Part shown: positions 8,116 through 19,324 of the stretch, in pieces | Numbering within the stretch: the first letter of the stretch is position 1 | Layout: the number at the start of each line of letters is the position of its first letter | NCBI RefSeq assembly: GCF_030295745.1 | Contig: NZ_AP027291.1 | Location: 3,348,001-3,412,000, forward strand | Direction: 5' to 3' | DNA length: 64,000 nt | Origin: Mycolicibacterium sp. TUM20985 | GTDB taxonomy: Bacteria; Actinomycetota; Actinomycetes; Mycobacteriales; Mycobacteriaceae | The notes under the pieces: generated by a model | Told to the model about the DNA's origin: nothing | Databases searched by the model: none | The model's input: only the letters and a program-made list of their open reading frames with translations | Made by a program: the position numbers and the translations under genes

Positions 8116-9609
8116 TCACTTTGCGGATTCTTCTCGACTACTTCGTGCCATCGCATGCGATATCGGCGTCACCGCCGTTCCCAGGTCGCGCCAGTTGCGG
8201 TAGGCGTCGTCGTAGGCCGCTCGCCGCGTCGGGTCGGGGACCACCGGCGGATCGAGCGCGACGTAGCGGGCGGCGTCAGACCAGTCGTCCAGCGCGCCGA
8301 CGCCGATCGCGGCGATCACCGCCGCACCGAGAGAGGCGCCGGGATGTCCACGGACGGGACGCATCTCGATGCCGAGGACGTCGGCGTGGATCTGCTTCCA
8401 CAAGGTGGACTTCGACCCGCCGTTGGTGATCATCACCCGGGTCGGGCGGATGCCGATGTCGGTGAAGACGTCGACGTGGTGCCGGAATCCGAACGCGATG
8501 GCCTCCAAGACCGACCGGTACAGATCGGCGCGGGTGTGACCGAGATGCATCCCGGCGAACACCCCCCGCAGATCGGGATCGTGCAGCGGGCTCTTCTCGC
8601 CGAGGAAGTAGGGCAAGCACAGCACTTCGGCCGGGGACGACGACGCGGCTTCGGCGTCGAGGTCGGTGAGCGCGACACCACCGATCAGTGACTGGAACCA
8701 GCGGATCAGGCTGCCGCTGGTGGCCATGCAGCCGTTCGGCAGCCAGTGCCCGGGGACCGGATGGGCGTCGAGGTACAGCCGCTCGTCGACAACCCGGGTG
8801 TCACTGGCGACCAAGATGTCGCCTGCGCCACCGAGTTTGACCAGTGCGTCGCCGGGGGCGTTCACCCCCGCCGCGAAGGCCGACAGGACGTGGTCGGCGC
8901 CACCGACGATCAGCGCCGTGCCTGCCGGTAAGCCGGTCGACTCCGCTGCGGCACGGCTCACTTCGCCGACCCGCGTGCCCGGGCGGTGAACGGGGGCGAG
9001 GGTGGTGGGGTCCAGACCCGCCGCGTCGAGGACTGGACGGGCGACCTCCCCGTCGATGGTGAACAACCCCGACTCCAGCGCCCAGTTCTGTTCGACGTGA
9101 ACGTCGGCGCCGAGCGCGATCAGCACCCAGTCGTAGGAGCCGACGTAATGCGCCGTCCGGTCGTAGACGGCGGGTTCGTGGGTGCGCAACCAGGCCGTGG
9201 TCGGCGCGACCGACTGCTGGGTCAGCGCCGAACCCGTCATCGTGACGAGGTCGACCCCCGCCAGCGCGAGGGCCAGTTCGGTGACCTCGCGGTGGGCCCT
9301 GGCGTCATTCTGCAGGATCGCGTGCCGTAGTGGTCGACCTTCGTCGTCGATCGGCACGACGGCGGGCACCATACCCGACACTGCCACGGCGGCCACGGAC
9401 TCGCCATGAATACCGCTGGTGCGCAGTACTTCTCGAATCGACTCGACCACGTTCCCGTGCCATTGAGTGGTGTCGGCCTCGGCGAAGCCGGGGTGGGGGG
9501 AGTGCAGCGTCGTCTCGCGGGCCGCCTGGGCGACGATGCCGCGATCGGTGTCGAACAGCACGGTCTTGGTCCCCGTGGTGCCGATGTCGATCCCGATGGT
9601 GTGGGTCAC
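8116..9609 (-). CDS. FGGY-family carbohydrate kinase (xylulokinase-like)
   Basis: A 497-residue sugar kinase of the FGGY family. The ATPase fold begins with GIDIGTTGTKTVLFD at residues 5-19, the second phosphate motif is VIVGGADHVLSAFAAG, and the C-terminal FGGY signature region includes MITNGGSKSTLWKQIHADVLG. Length and motifs are closest to xylulokinase and gluconokinase groups, which phosphorylate ketoses, polyols or sugar acids with ATP. The start overlaps the regulator's stop by four bases. In the operon it would trap the imported compound as a phosphate before or after oxidation by the SDR. The exact substrate is open. Confidence 0.9.
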   Translation of the reverse strand: MTHTIGIDIGTTGTKTVLFDTDRGIVAQAARETTLHSPHPGFAEADTTQWHGNVVESIREVLRTSGIHGESVAAVAVSGMVPAVVPIDDEGRPLRHAILQNDARAHREVTELALALAGVDLVTMTGSALTQQSVAPTTAWLRTHEPAVYDRTAHYVGSYDWVLIALGADVHVEQNWALESGLFTIDGEVARPVLDAAGLDPTTLAPVHRPGTRVGEVSRAAAESTGLPAGTALIVGGADHVLSAFAAGVNAPGDALVKLGGAGDILVASDTRVVDERLYLDAHPVPGHWLPNGCMATSGSLIRWFQSLIGGVALTDLDAEAASSSPAEVLCLPYFLGEKSPLHDPDLRGVFAGMHLGHTRADLYRSVLEAIAFGFRHHVDVFTDIGIRPTRVMITNGGSKSTLWKQIHADVLGIEMRPVRGHPGASLGAAVIAAIGVGALDDWSDAARYVALDPPVVPDPTRRAAYDDAYRNWRDLGTAVTPISHAMARSSREESAK

Positions 9610-10406
9610 AGGGATTCCGCCTCGCCCACGGAGTCGGCGCCCGCGACGCAGATGACGTCGACACCCGCCGCGCGCGCGGCGACCAGGGCGGGGTCCGCCG
9701 GGTCGCCGTCGGTGATCAGGACGTGAATCTCGGCGAGCGAGGCGATGCTGGTGAACGTGACCCGGCCGAGCTTGCTGCGATCGGCGGCCACGATCACCCG
9801 ATCGGCGCGCCGGCTCGCCGCACGCTTCACCCGGCTGTCGGCCTGGTGGTAGTCCGAGATGCCCCGATTGCCGTCGATGCCGGCCACGCCCATGACGAAC
9901 GTGTCGCAGTTGTACTGGGCCAGGGTGTCCTCGGCCGCGGGGCCGATCAGGCTGAGCTCACCGGGACGCAGCTCGCCGCCGGTGAGCACGACGGTGGTGT
10001 CCGCCTCGTCGATCAGCTCCAGCGCGGCGAGCACGCTCGGGGTGAGGACGGTGAGGCCCAGTCGGCGTCCGCGCAACGACTGCGCGACCGCGAGAGCGGT
10101 GCTCCCCGAATCGAGGATCAGCGTCTCGCCGGGACCGATCAGGTCTGCCACCGCGTCGGCGATGTGGCGCTTCTCCTCAGCGGCGTCGGCGACCCGGGTC
10201 TCGAACGACGGCTCGTGGTCCTTGCCCTTCATGGCGATGGCGCCGCCGACCACACGTCGGACCACGCCGAGCCGCTCCAGCGCCTCCATGTCGCGCCGAA
10301 TGGTCATCTCGGAGACGTCGAACTCGGCGGCCAACTCGGCATAGCCGACTTCCCGCTCCACGCGGACACGTTCCTCGATGCGATCTCGACGGCCCTTGGC
10401 GTCCAC
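9606..10406 (-). CDS. DeoR/GlpR-family transcriptional regulator
   Basis: A 266-residue repressor. The N-terminal DeoR helix-turn-helix covers about residues 1-57, with the signature LAAEFDVSEMTIRRDMEALE, and the rest is the sugar-phosphate-sensing DeoRC domain (ILDSGSTALAVAQ, FVMGVAGID). Members usually release DNA when they bind the phosphorylated intermediate made by the operon's kinase. It is the first gene of the eight-gene operon and overlaps the kinase by four bases. Three similar 15-bp candidate sites lie just upstream (10425-10523), so autorepression of the whole operon is likely. The start is GTG with no strong ribosome site. Confidence 0.9.
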   Translation of the reverse strand: MDAKGRRDRIEERVRVEREVGYAELAAEFDVSEMTIRRDMEALERLGVVRRVVGGAIAMKGKDHEPSFETRVADAAEEKRHIADAVADLIGPGETLILDSGSTALAVAQSLRGRRLGLTVLTPSVLAALELIDEADTTVVLTGGELRPGELSLIGPAAEDTLAQYNCDTFVMGVAGIDGNRGISDYHQADSRVKRAASRRADRVIVAADRSKLGRVTFTSIASLAEIHVLITDGDPADPALVAARAAGVDVICVAGADSVGEAESL

Positions 10407-10424
10407 GGTCAGCGACAGCCATTC

Positions 10425-10523
10425 TGTGGAAAATTCACAGCAGCCGCCTTTGAATGCTGGAGATATGGGATGCCTGCGTCATCGTCGTGTGAATTTACAA
10501 CAGGTTCGTGTGGAGTGCCCACA
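10425..10523. promoter_or_regulatory. Cluster of three candidate DeoR-type operators
   Basis: Three 15-bp sites share the form TGTG-N7-CACA or close to it: TGTGGAAAATTCACA (10425-10439), TGTGAATTTACAACA (10488-10502) and TGTGGAGTGCCCACA (10509-10523). The first begins 19 bp before the regulator's GTG. Spacing between site starts is 63 and 21 bp; the latter is two helical turns, which suits cooperative binding. They also precede the divergent DUF389 gene at 10585. Binding by the adjacent DeoR protein is inferred. Confidence 0.55.
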
Positions 10524-10584
10524 TTTAGCGACACATTCTTCATCGGTTCTTCTCACGCTGCGGCGCACGGGTTAACGTGCGCCC

Positions 10585-11556
10585 GTGCTGCACTTGCGGG
10601 TCATTGCGCCCGAAGACCTCCGTGATGAGGTGCTCGACATTCTGCGGGGAGAGGTCGGTGTGGCGAATCTGCTGCTTCACTCCGGCGCGGCGTTGGACCC
10701 CGTCGGCGACGAGATCACCGCCGACGTCGCCCGTGAATGCGCGAACGCGCTCATCAAGCAGTTGAAGGCACTCGACGTGCAGCATCGGGGTGCGATCACA
10801 CTCGAGGTGCTCGACACCGTCCTGTCGACGCGGGCGCACCGCGCCGAGGATGCCGCGGCGGGGGATCCGGCCGACGCTCTGCTGTGGGACGAGCTGATCA
10901 GCCGCACCCGCGAGGAGTCGACGCTGTCCGTCACGTTCGTCATGTTCCTGACCCTGGCCTGTTTGATCGCCGCCATCGGGGTCGTGACGGATTCCACGGT
11001 GACCGTGGTCGGCGCGATGGTTCTCGGACCCGAATTCGGTCCGCTCGCCGCGATAGCGGTGGCGATCGTGCAGAGGCGCTGGGACCTGGCCCGGCGCGCA
11101 CTCTTGGCCCTCGTCGTGGGCTTTCCCGTCGCGATGGCCATCACGGCGCTGGGCACCCTTGGTGGTGAGACCGTTGGCTGGATCAGCCTCGACACCGTGC
11201 GACATCTCACCGAGGTGGACTTCATCTTCCAGGTCGGGCCCGTGTCGCTGGCCGTCGCGCTGTTGGCCGGCGCGGCAGGCATGTTGTCGCTCGTCTCCGC
11301 CAAGTCCGCCGCGCTCGTCGGCGTCTTCATCTCGGTCACCACGGTGCCGGCGGCCGGCTTCGCAGTCGTGGCGGCGATCCTCGGAGATTGGGACGTCGCC
11401 GCCAAGTCGGCCATCCAGCTGGTCGTCAACCTGGTTGGCATCGTGATCGCCGGGGTTCTCGTGCTCGTCTTGCGCCCCAGGGGCACCCTGCTCACCTCGA
11501 CGACGCCGTCGTCGACGAGACCATCGCGTTGTTCGCGGGCCTCCCCGAAGACCTGA
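10585..11556 (+). CDS. DUF389 integral membrane protein with altered C-terminus
   Basis: A 323-residue membrane protein of unknown function. Residues 1-105 are a soluble N-terminal part (MLHLRVIAPEDLRDEVLDIL, typical of the actinobacterial DUF389 group). Then come about six hydrophobic segments, including the conserved VVGAMVLGPEFGPLAAIA. The last recognisable residues are about 295-302 (VLVLVLRPR). The following 20 or so residues, Ser/Thr/Arg-rich, are read out of frame through a ketopantoate reductase remnant, so the natural C-terminus seems to have been replaced. The promoter region is shared with the divergent sugar operon, but no functional link is evident. Confidence 0.8.
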   Translation: MLHLRVIAPEDLRDEVLDILRGEVGVANLLLHSGAALDPVGDEITADVARECANALIKQLKALDVQHRGAITLEVLDTVLSTRAHRAEDAAAGDPADALLWDELISRTREESTLSVTFVMFLTLACLIAAIGVVTDSTVTVVGAMVLGPEFGPLAAIAVAIVQRRWDLARRALLALVVGFPVAMAITALGTLGGETVGWISLDTVRHLTEVDFIFQVGPVSLAVALLAGAAGMLSLVSAKSAALVGVFISVTTVPAAGFAVVAAILGDWDVAAKSAIQLVVNLVGIVIAGVLVLVLRPRGTLLTSTTPSSTRPSRCSRASPKT

Positions 11557-11714
11557 CGACGTCGATCCTGACGGACCGCGAACAAGGCAGACCACTGGAA
11601 TGGGACGTCCGCAACGGTGTGGTGGCCCGCAAGGGTGCCGAGCACGGGTTGGCCACGCCGATCAGCGACCTGGTGGTGCCGCTACTCGCGGCGGCCAGCG
11701 ACGGCCCAGGCTGA
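11490..11714 (+). pseudogene. Remnant of a ketopantoate reductase (PanE/ApbA) C-terminal domain
   Basis: In the frame ending with TGA at 11712-11714 the translation VDETIALFAGLPEDLTTSIL and then DREQGRPLEWDVRNGVVARKG, GLATPISDLV matches the end of PanE/ApbA proteins: the tail helix, the GRPLEWD segment and the TP..D.L signature. No N-terminal Rossmann domain (GxGxxG) exists upstream; instead the DUF389 gene runs into it in another frame. It has no plausible start of its own. I read it as the 3' scar of a deletion that joined two genes near 11480-11490. Confidence 0.65.
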
Positions 11715-11722
11715 TCCCCTCC

Positions 11723-11753
11723 GAGTAGACACTTAGCCCTAAGGTGTCTACTC
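11723..11753. promoter_or_regulatory. 31-bp dyad abutting the SRPBCC start codon
   Basis: Perfect 10-bp outer arms GAGTAGACAC (11723-11732) and GTGTCTACTC (11744-11753) continue inward as TTAG/CTAA with one bulged G and a two-base centre. The right arm ends one base before ATG 11754, leaving no room for a ribosome site. The gene is therefore probably transcribed leaderless, with the dyad acting as an operator over the promoter. Which regulator would bind is unknown; no regulator gene is adjacent. Confidence 0.55.
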
Positions 11754-12278
11754 ATGAGCAAGACCTACCCGTGCGAACGGGTCGACCTCGGCTTCATCGA
11801 CGCCGCGCCGTTCCGGTTCGTCAGCACGGTCGACCTGACGATCACCCCGGAGCAGCTCTTCGAGGTCCTCGGTGACGCCGAGTCATGGCCGCAGTGGGCG
11901 ACCGTGATCACCAACGTGACCTGGACCAGCCCCGAGCCGCGCGGAATCGGCACGACGCGCACGGTGGACATGCGCGGCGGCATCACCGGCGCCGAGGAGT
12001 TCTTGGCCTGGGAACCCTACTCACACATGGCATTTCGCTTCAACGAGAGCACGTCCAACGCGATCGCGGCGTTCGCGGAGGACTACCGGGTGGTCGAGAC
12101 GGCACAGGGTTGTCACCTCACCTGGGTGATGGCGATGAAGCCCGCCGGACTGGCCGGCAGACTCGGAATTCAGCTGGGCCGGCCGGTCATGGGTTGGCTG
12201 TTTCAACGCTTCCTGCACAACCTCGATCGGTACTCCAGGGAACGGTTCAGTACAGCCCCTCCCAGGCCGACCGCCTGA
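11754..12278 (+). CDS. SRPBCC (START/Bet v1-like) family protein
   Basis: A 174-residue protein with the helix-grip fold of SRPBCC proteins: FVSTVDLTITPEQLFEVLGDAESWPQW at the N-terminus is the usual start of polyketide cyclase or dehydrase-like members, and the long C-terminal helix is GWLFQRFLHNLDRYSRERF. Such proteins bind hydrophobic ligands, often lipids or polyketides; catalysis is not implied. It starts directly after a near-perfect dyad, which suggests tight control. Its 3' end overlaps the convergent carboxylesterase by 32 bp. Confidence 0.85.
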   Translation: MSKTYPCERVDLGFIDAAPFRFVSTVDLTITPEQLFEVLGDAESWPQWATVITNVTWTSPEPRGIGTTRTVDMRGGITGAEEFLAWEPYSHMAFRFNESTSNAIAAFAEDYRVVETAQGCHLTWVMAMKPAGLAGRLGIQLGRPVMGWLFQRFLHNLDRYSRERFSTAPPRPTA

Positions 12279-13734
12279 CCGCGTCGGGGTCGGCGACGGT
12301 GTCGTCGCGCGTCGACCTGATGACCCGGGTGCGGCGTGACGCCGCGTCGTACCGGGGCCAGTCGTCGTCGAGGCCGTCGGTCGCGAAGGCCAGCCAGGTC
12401 CGCTGCATGCGCCTGCCGACGGCCGGCTGCACCCGCCTTCCCAGTGGATGGACCTTGCGGCCGAGGTAGGAGCCGTAACTGTGCTGAACGTGCACGATCT
12501 CGCTGCCGTGGGTGGCACCGAGGCCGAGCAGGCGCAGACTCCAGGCGGCGTGGTCGAAGCGGTAGACGTAGGTCGGCGCGTGCGACGAGTAGGCATCGGC
12601 GAACGCCCATGTGGGAGCTCCGAACATCGTGTCGGACCCGAACGCGATGAGCGCCCGGCGACGCGGATAGTCGGGATATGCCGCCAAGATGCGGTCCTTC
12701 GCGTCGGGCGCCGTGCGCGCGAAGTAGGAGTCGACGATCGGTGGCGTCGTCGGCAACATCGGCGGCTTGCCCCACGCGAACATGGACGCCTCGTGGCTAT
12801 TGGTGCCGACGATCAGCGGAATCGGGGACACCTCGCCATCCCGCGCGGCGGTGATCGGATGCTTGGGCAGGGAGTCGACCCCGTGGGTCAGGCCGTACGC
12901 CAGTACCGGGGTGTGCGCGGCGCTCTCGGCCTGTAGCCGACCCGCGGCACGTCGAAGACTGCGCTGCGGCAGCGACTTCACCTCATCGAGTCCGACGCCG
13001 AGCCGTTCGACGAACGTCCGGGCCTGCCGCGCGCGGGTCTCCCGGTCGGCGATCAGCGGCAGCGCCGGACTCTGCGCGATCGCCCGGCTGAACAACCCGT
13101 CGGCCAGCGGACTTGCCAACAGCGCCAAGACCGACGTGGCGCCCGCCGACTCGCCAAAGACGGTGACCTCCCCGGGGTCCCCACCGAAGGCGGAGATGTT
13201 CTCCCGCACCCACTGTAGGGCCGCCACCTGATCGCGCAAGGCGAGGTTGTCGTCGAAACCGGGGCCGAGGTCGCTGAGTTCGAAGCCGCCGAACACCCCG
13301 AGCCGGTAGGTCACGTTGACGACGACGACGTTGCCGTTCGCAGCCAGCCTGCTGCCGTTGTACAGCTGAAGTTGACCAGCCCCGTAGACGAAGGCGCCGC
13401 CCGGCAACCACACCATCACGGGCAGGCACGCCCGAGGGTCGGGCGTCCAGACGGTGAGGGTCAGACACGCTTCGTCGCGGATCTTCGGGTCGTCCCGTCC
13501 GCCACCGACGAACGACCGTCCCTGAGGTGGCAACGGCCCGTGCTCGACGGCATCGCGAATCCCGCTCCAGGGCACGGGTGGGGCGGGCGCCCGAAAACGC
13601 CGTTCACCGAGTGGTTGCTCGGCGTAGGCGATCCCGCGCCAGACGTTCACCCCACCTTCGACGGCGCCTCGCAGCACCCCTTGAGCCGTGTGCGCGACAG
13701 TCGAATCTTCCACGGTTTCGCGCTGGGTGGCCAC
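12247..13734 (-). CDS. Carboxylesterase type B family protein
   Basis: A 495-residue alpha/beta hydrolase that should cleave carboxylic esters. The start GVLRGAVEGGVNVWRGIAYAEQPLG is the type B N-terminal signature, the oxyanion loop is WLPGGAFVYGAG, and the nucleophile Ser196 lies in GESAG. Further on, VGTNSHEASMFAWG and the His in ATHGSEIVHV complete the expected fold. There is no obvious signal peptide. The gene runs toward and overlaps the SRPBCC gene tail to tail. The start is GTG 13734; a second GTG eight codons in is possible. Confidence 0.88.
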   Translation of the reverse strand: MATQRETVEDSTVAHTAQGVLRGAVEGGVNVWRGIAYAEQPLGERRFRAPAPPVPWSGIRDAVEHGPLPPQGRSFVGGGRDDPKIRDEACLTLTVWTPDPRACLPVMVWLPGGAFVYGAGQLQLYNGSRLAANGNVVVVNVTYRLGVFGGFELSDLGPGFDDNLALRDQVAALQWVRENISAFGGDPGEVTVFGESAGATSVLALLASPLADGLFSRAIAQSPALPLIADRETRARQARTFVERLGVGLDEVKSLPQRSLRRAAGRLQAESAAHTPVLAYGLTHGVDSLPKHPITAARDGEVSPIPLIVGTNSHEASMFAWGKPPMLPTTPPIVDSYFARTAPDAKDRILAAYPDYPRRRALIAFGSDTMFGAPTWAFADAYSSHAPTYVYRFDHAAWSLRLLGLGATHGSEIVHVQHSYGSYLGRKVHPLGRRVQPAVGRRMQRTWLAFATDGLDDDWPRYDAASRRTRVIRSTRDDTVADPDAVRRSAWEGLY

Positions 13735-13807
13735 GCAAGAATCCTAGTGTGGGAAGCTGAACCGGCTGGTGCGAAGCCATCGGCGCGGTCGACGGACGAG
13801 GTGATGA

Positions 13808-14710
13808 ATGACCTTCAACGAAGGTATGCGGATCGACACGAGCACCACGTCGAGCAGCGGCGGCGGAGGCGGCGGCGGCGGCCGGGGCATCGCAGTCGGC
13901 GGCGGCATCGGAGGCCTTCTGATCGTCGTGGTCGCCCTGTTCCTCGGCGTCGATCCGGGAACCGTGCTCCCACAGGGCGGTGCCGGCCAATACGACCCCC
14001 AGGGCGTCGAGGCGCCGGGGTTCGACCTGAGCCAGTGCAAGACGGGTGAGGACGCCAACAACATCGTCGAGTGCCGCGTCGTCGCGACCGGCAACTCGGT
14101 CGACGGAGTGTGGTCGCAGTTGATGCCCGGCTACACGCGACCCAAGATTCGGCTCTTCAGCAACCAGGTCCAGACCGCCTGCGGCCCGGCGACCACCGAC
14201 GTCGGCCCGTTCTACTGCCCGGGTGACAAGACCGCCTACTTCGACACGTCGTTCTTTCAGGTTCTCGTCGACCAGTTCGGCTCCAGCGGTGGCCCTCTCG
14301 CGCAGGAGTACGTCGTCGCGCACGAGTTCGGCCATCACGTGCAGGACCTGCAGGGCACCCTGGGCCGGGCGCAGCAGGGGCCGGAAGGAGCCGAGGGCAA
14401 CTCGGTGCGGACCGAGTTGCAGGCCGACTGCTACGGCGGGGTATGGGCGCACTACGCGGCGATCACCAAGCAGGAGGGCACCGACGTCACGTTCCTGCAG
14501 CCGTTGACCGACAAGGACATTCAGGACGCGTTGTCCGCTGCGTCGTCGGTCGGCGATGACCGCATCCAGCAGTCCTCGACGGGCCGGGTCAATCCGGAAT
14601 CGTGGACGCACGGCTCCTCGGCCGCCCGCCAGTACTGGTTCACCGAGGGTTACCGCACCGGCGACCCGAACAAGTGCGACACCTTCTCCGCCCAGGACCT
14701 GCACGAGTAA
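13808..14710 (+). CDS. Neutral zinc metallopeptidase, YpfJ family
   Basis: A 300-residue membrane-anchored protein. Residues 1-27 are Gly/Ser-rich, residues 28-48 form one transmembrane helix, and the rest is the extracytoplasmic YpfJ domain with the zinc motif His172-Glu173-x-x-His176 in AHEFGHHVQDL and a conserved ELQADCYGGVWAHY downstream that supplies the third ligand region. The four cysteines outside the membrane may pair. ATG 13808 is preceded by GAGG at good spacing. It overlaps the following DinB gene by one base (TAATG), so the two are probably cotranscribed. The physiological substrate of the family is unknown. Confidence 0.9.
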   Translation: MTFNEGMRIDTSTTSSSGGGGGGGGRGIAVGGGIGGLLIVVVALFLGVDPGTVLPQGGAGQYDPQGVEAPGFDLSQCKTGEDANNIVECRVVATGNSVDGVWSQLMPGYTRPKIRLFSNQVQTACGPATTDVGPFYCPGDKTAYFDTSFFQVLVDQFGSSGGPLAQEYVVAHEFGHHVQDLQGTLGRAQQGPEGAEGNSVRTELQADCYGGVWAHYAAITKQEGTDVTFLQPLTDKDIQDALSAASSVGDDRIQQSSTGRVNPESWTHGSSAARQYWFTEGYRTGDPNKCDTFSAQDLHE

Positions 14711-15261
14711 TGGCGTCGGGGAACGACGGCCGGGAAGCCGCGGCGGTCACTCCGGACACGAAGGACTGGACCTGGGTGCTCGCGGAGCGCTGCCCGGACT
14801 GTGGCTATGACGCCTCGGCGCTGTCCCACACCGAGGTCGCAGCGCTCATCAGACGCGATGCCGACGACTGGACCGGGAGACTTGCCGCACCGTCGGTCGG
14901 CGTACGGCCGGAGCCGGGCGTGTGGTCGGTCCTCGAATACGGTTGCCACGTCCGAGACGTGCACCGGATCTTCGCCCATCGCGTGCGGCTGATGCTCGAC
15001 GAAGACGCCCCCCGGTTCCCCAACTGGGACCAGGACGAGACCGCGCTGACCGACGACTATCCCTCGCAGGACCCCGTCACGGTCAGCGACGACCTGCGGG
15101 AGGCGGCGGCCGACGTCGCCGCAACATACGACTCCGTACCGACCGACGCGTGGTCGCGACGTGGATTACGCAGCAACGGAAGCGAATTCACTGTCGAATC
15201 GATCGCCTTGTATCACCTGCACGACGTCGTCCACCACGCCTGGGACGTCAGGCCGCGCTAG
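14710..15261 (+). CDS. DinB/maleylpyruvate isomerase-like family protein
   Basis: A 183-residue protein of the DinB four-helix metal-binding superfamily. Candidate metal ligands are the His in VLEYGCHVRDVHRIF near the first third and the His cluster LYHLHDVVHHAWDV at the end; RCPDCGYD near the N-terminus may be a structural extra. Actinobacterial relatives include mycothiol-dependent enzymes, but the substrate cannot be inferred. The start is placed at ATG 14710, sharing one base with the upstream peptidase stop; a longer in-frame reading would be shadow sequence. Confidence 0.78.
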   Translation: MASGNDGREAAAVTPDTKDWTWVLAERCPDCGYDASALSHTEVAALIRRDADDWTGRLAAPSVGVRPEPGVWSVLEYGCHVRDVHRIFAHRVRLMLDEDAPRFPNWDQDETALTDDYPSQDPVTVSDDLREAAADVAATYDSVPTDAWSRRGLRSNGSEFTVESIALYHLHDVVHHAWDVRPR

Positions 15262-15276
15262 CGCCCATTGACCACG

Positions 15277-15303
15277 TTGAACACATTTCGCTAATGTGTT
15301 CAA
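15277..15303. promoter_or_regulatory. Perfect TetR-type operator abutting the TetR start
   Basis: Two perfect 11-bp arms, TTGAACACATT (15277-15287) and AATGTGTTCAA (15293-15303), flank a five-base centre. The dyad ends at the base before ATG 15304, so there is no ribosome site and the message is probably leaderless. Length and symmetry are as expected for a TetR autoregulatory site that would silence the whole TetR-monooxygenase-SDR operon. Confidence 0.75.
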
Positions 15304-16043
15304 ATGCGCGACGGAGTGGTCACGACCCGCCCCGTTTCTCCTGCCCTGCTTGTTGCGACCACCGAGACGCTGAGGCGACTGGGTCCTCGACAGTTCAGCC
15401 TCACCGCCGTCGCCGAGGCCGCCGGCGTGTCGCGCGGCACGGTGCACAACGCGCTCGGCAGCCGTGACCACGCCATTACGGTCGCCCTGGACCATCTCGC
15501 GTCGGCGTTCGTCGAGACCATGGCAGCCGAGGTCGACAAGGAGGACATGCTCGTCGACCAGGTCGCGGCGGCCGCGGTGCTCATCTGCGCACGCCGACAG
15601 CGGTCCGGCGTCGCCGCCCTCCGCGGCATCGACGAGAGCCTTCTCCTTCTCCTGCTTCGTAACATCGGTGACGACCTCGCGAGCCGAGCCGTCGACATGT
15701 GGAAGCCGCTGGTGAAGGCGGCGCGGAGCAGCGGCGAGGTCGGGCCGGCGGTCGATGTCGGGAAGGCCGCCGAGTGGATCGTGCGAATTCTGTTCAGCTT
15801 CGAGCTGCTGCCGCCGATGACCGTCAACCTCGACAGCCGCCGAGCAGTCCGGCGTTTCGTCGCCGACCACGTCGTGGCCGGCTTGACCGGAGGGCAGGAG
15901 CGCAGCGACCGGGGAATCCAGCACGGAGGGCAGGAGCGCAGCGACCGGGGAATTCAACACGGAGGGCAGGAGCGCAGCGACCGGGGAATTCAACACGGAG
16001 GGCAGGAGCGCAGCGACCGGGGAATACAGCACGGAGGTACTCC

Positions 16044-16047
<4 letters not shown>
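15304..16047 (+). CDS. TetR-family regulator with a four-copy 12-residue C-terminal repeat
   Basis: A 247-residue regulator. The N-terminal helix-turn-helix shows LRRLGPRQFSLTAVAEAAGVSRGTVHNALGSRD; the ligand domain runs to about residue 195. Residues 196-243 are four copies of GGQERSDRGIQH, encoded by a 36-bp tandem repeat, ending GGTP. The repeat lies outside the normal fold and is probably a tolerated insertion. The stop overlaps the monooxygenase ATG (ATGA). The perfect dyad before the start suggests autoregulation. It is the first gene of a three-gene operon and probably senses the substrate or product of the monooxygenase. Confidence 0.87.
15889..16032 (+). repeat. Four tandem 36-bp repeats in the 3' end of the TetR gene
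   Basis: Exact-length 36-bp units start at 15889, 15925, 15961 and 15997, each beginning GGAGGGCAGGAGCGCAGCGA and differing only at a few bases near the unit end (ATCCAG, ATTCAA, ATTCAA, ATACAG). Unit length is a multiple of three, so the reading frame is kept. A fifth partial copy (GGAGG) forms the ribosome site of the monooxygenase gene. There are no spacers, so this is not CRISPR. Near identity implies recent expansion by slippage; copy number may vary between strains. Confidence 0.95.
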
Positions 16048-19320
<3,273 letters not shown>

Positions 19321-19324
19321 GTCT

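Noticed and set aside
15889-16032. Possible CRISPR array
   Set aside because: The 36-bp units are directly joined with no spacers, are in frame with a coding sequence and no cas genes are near.
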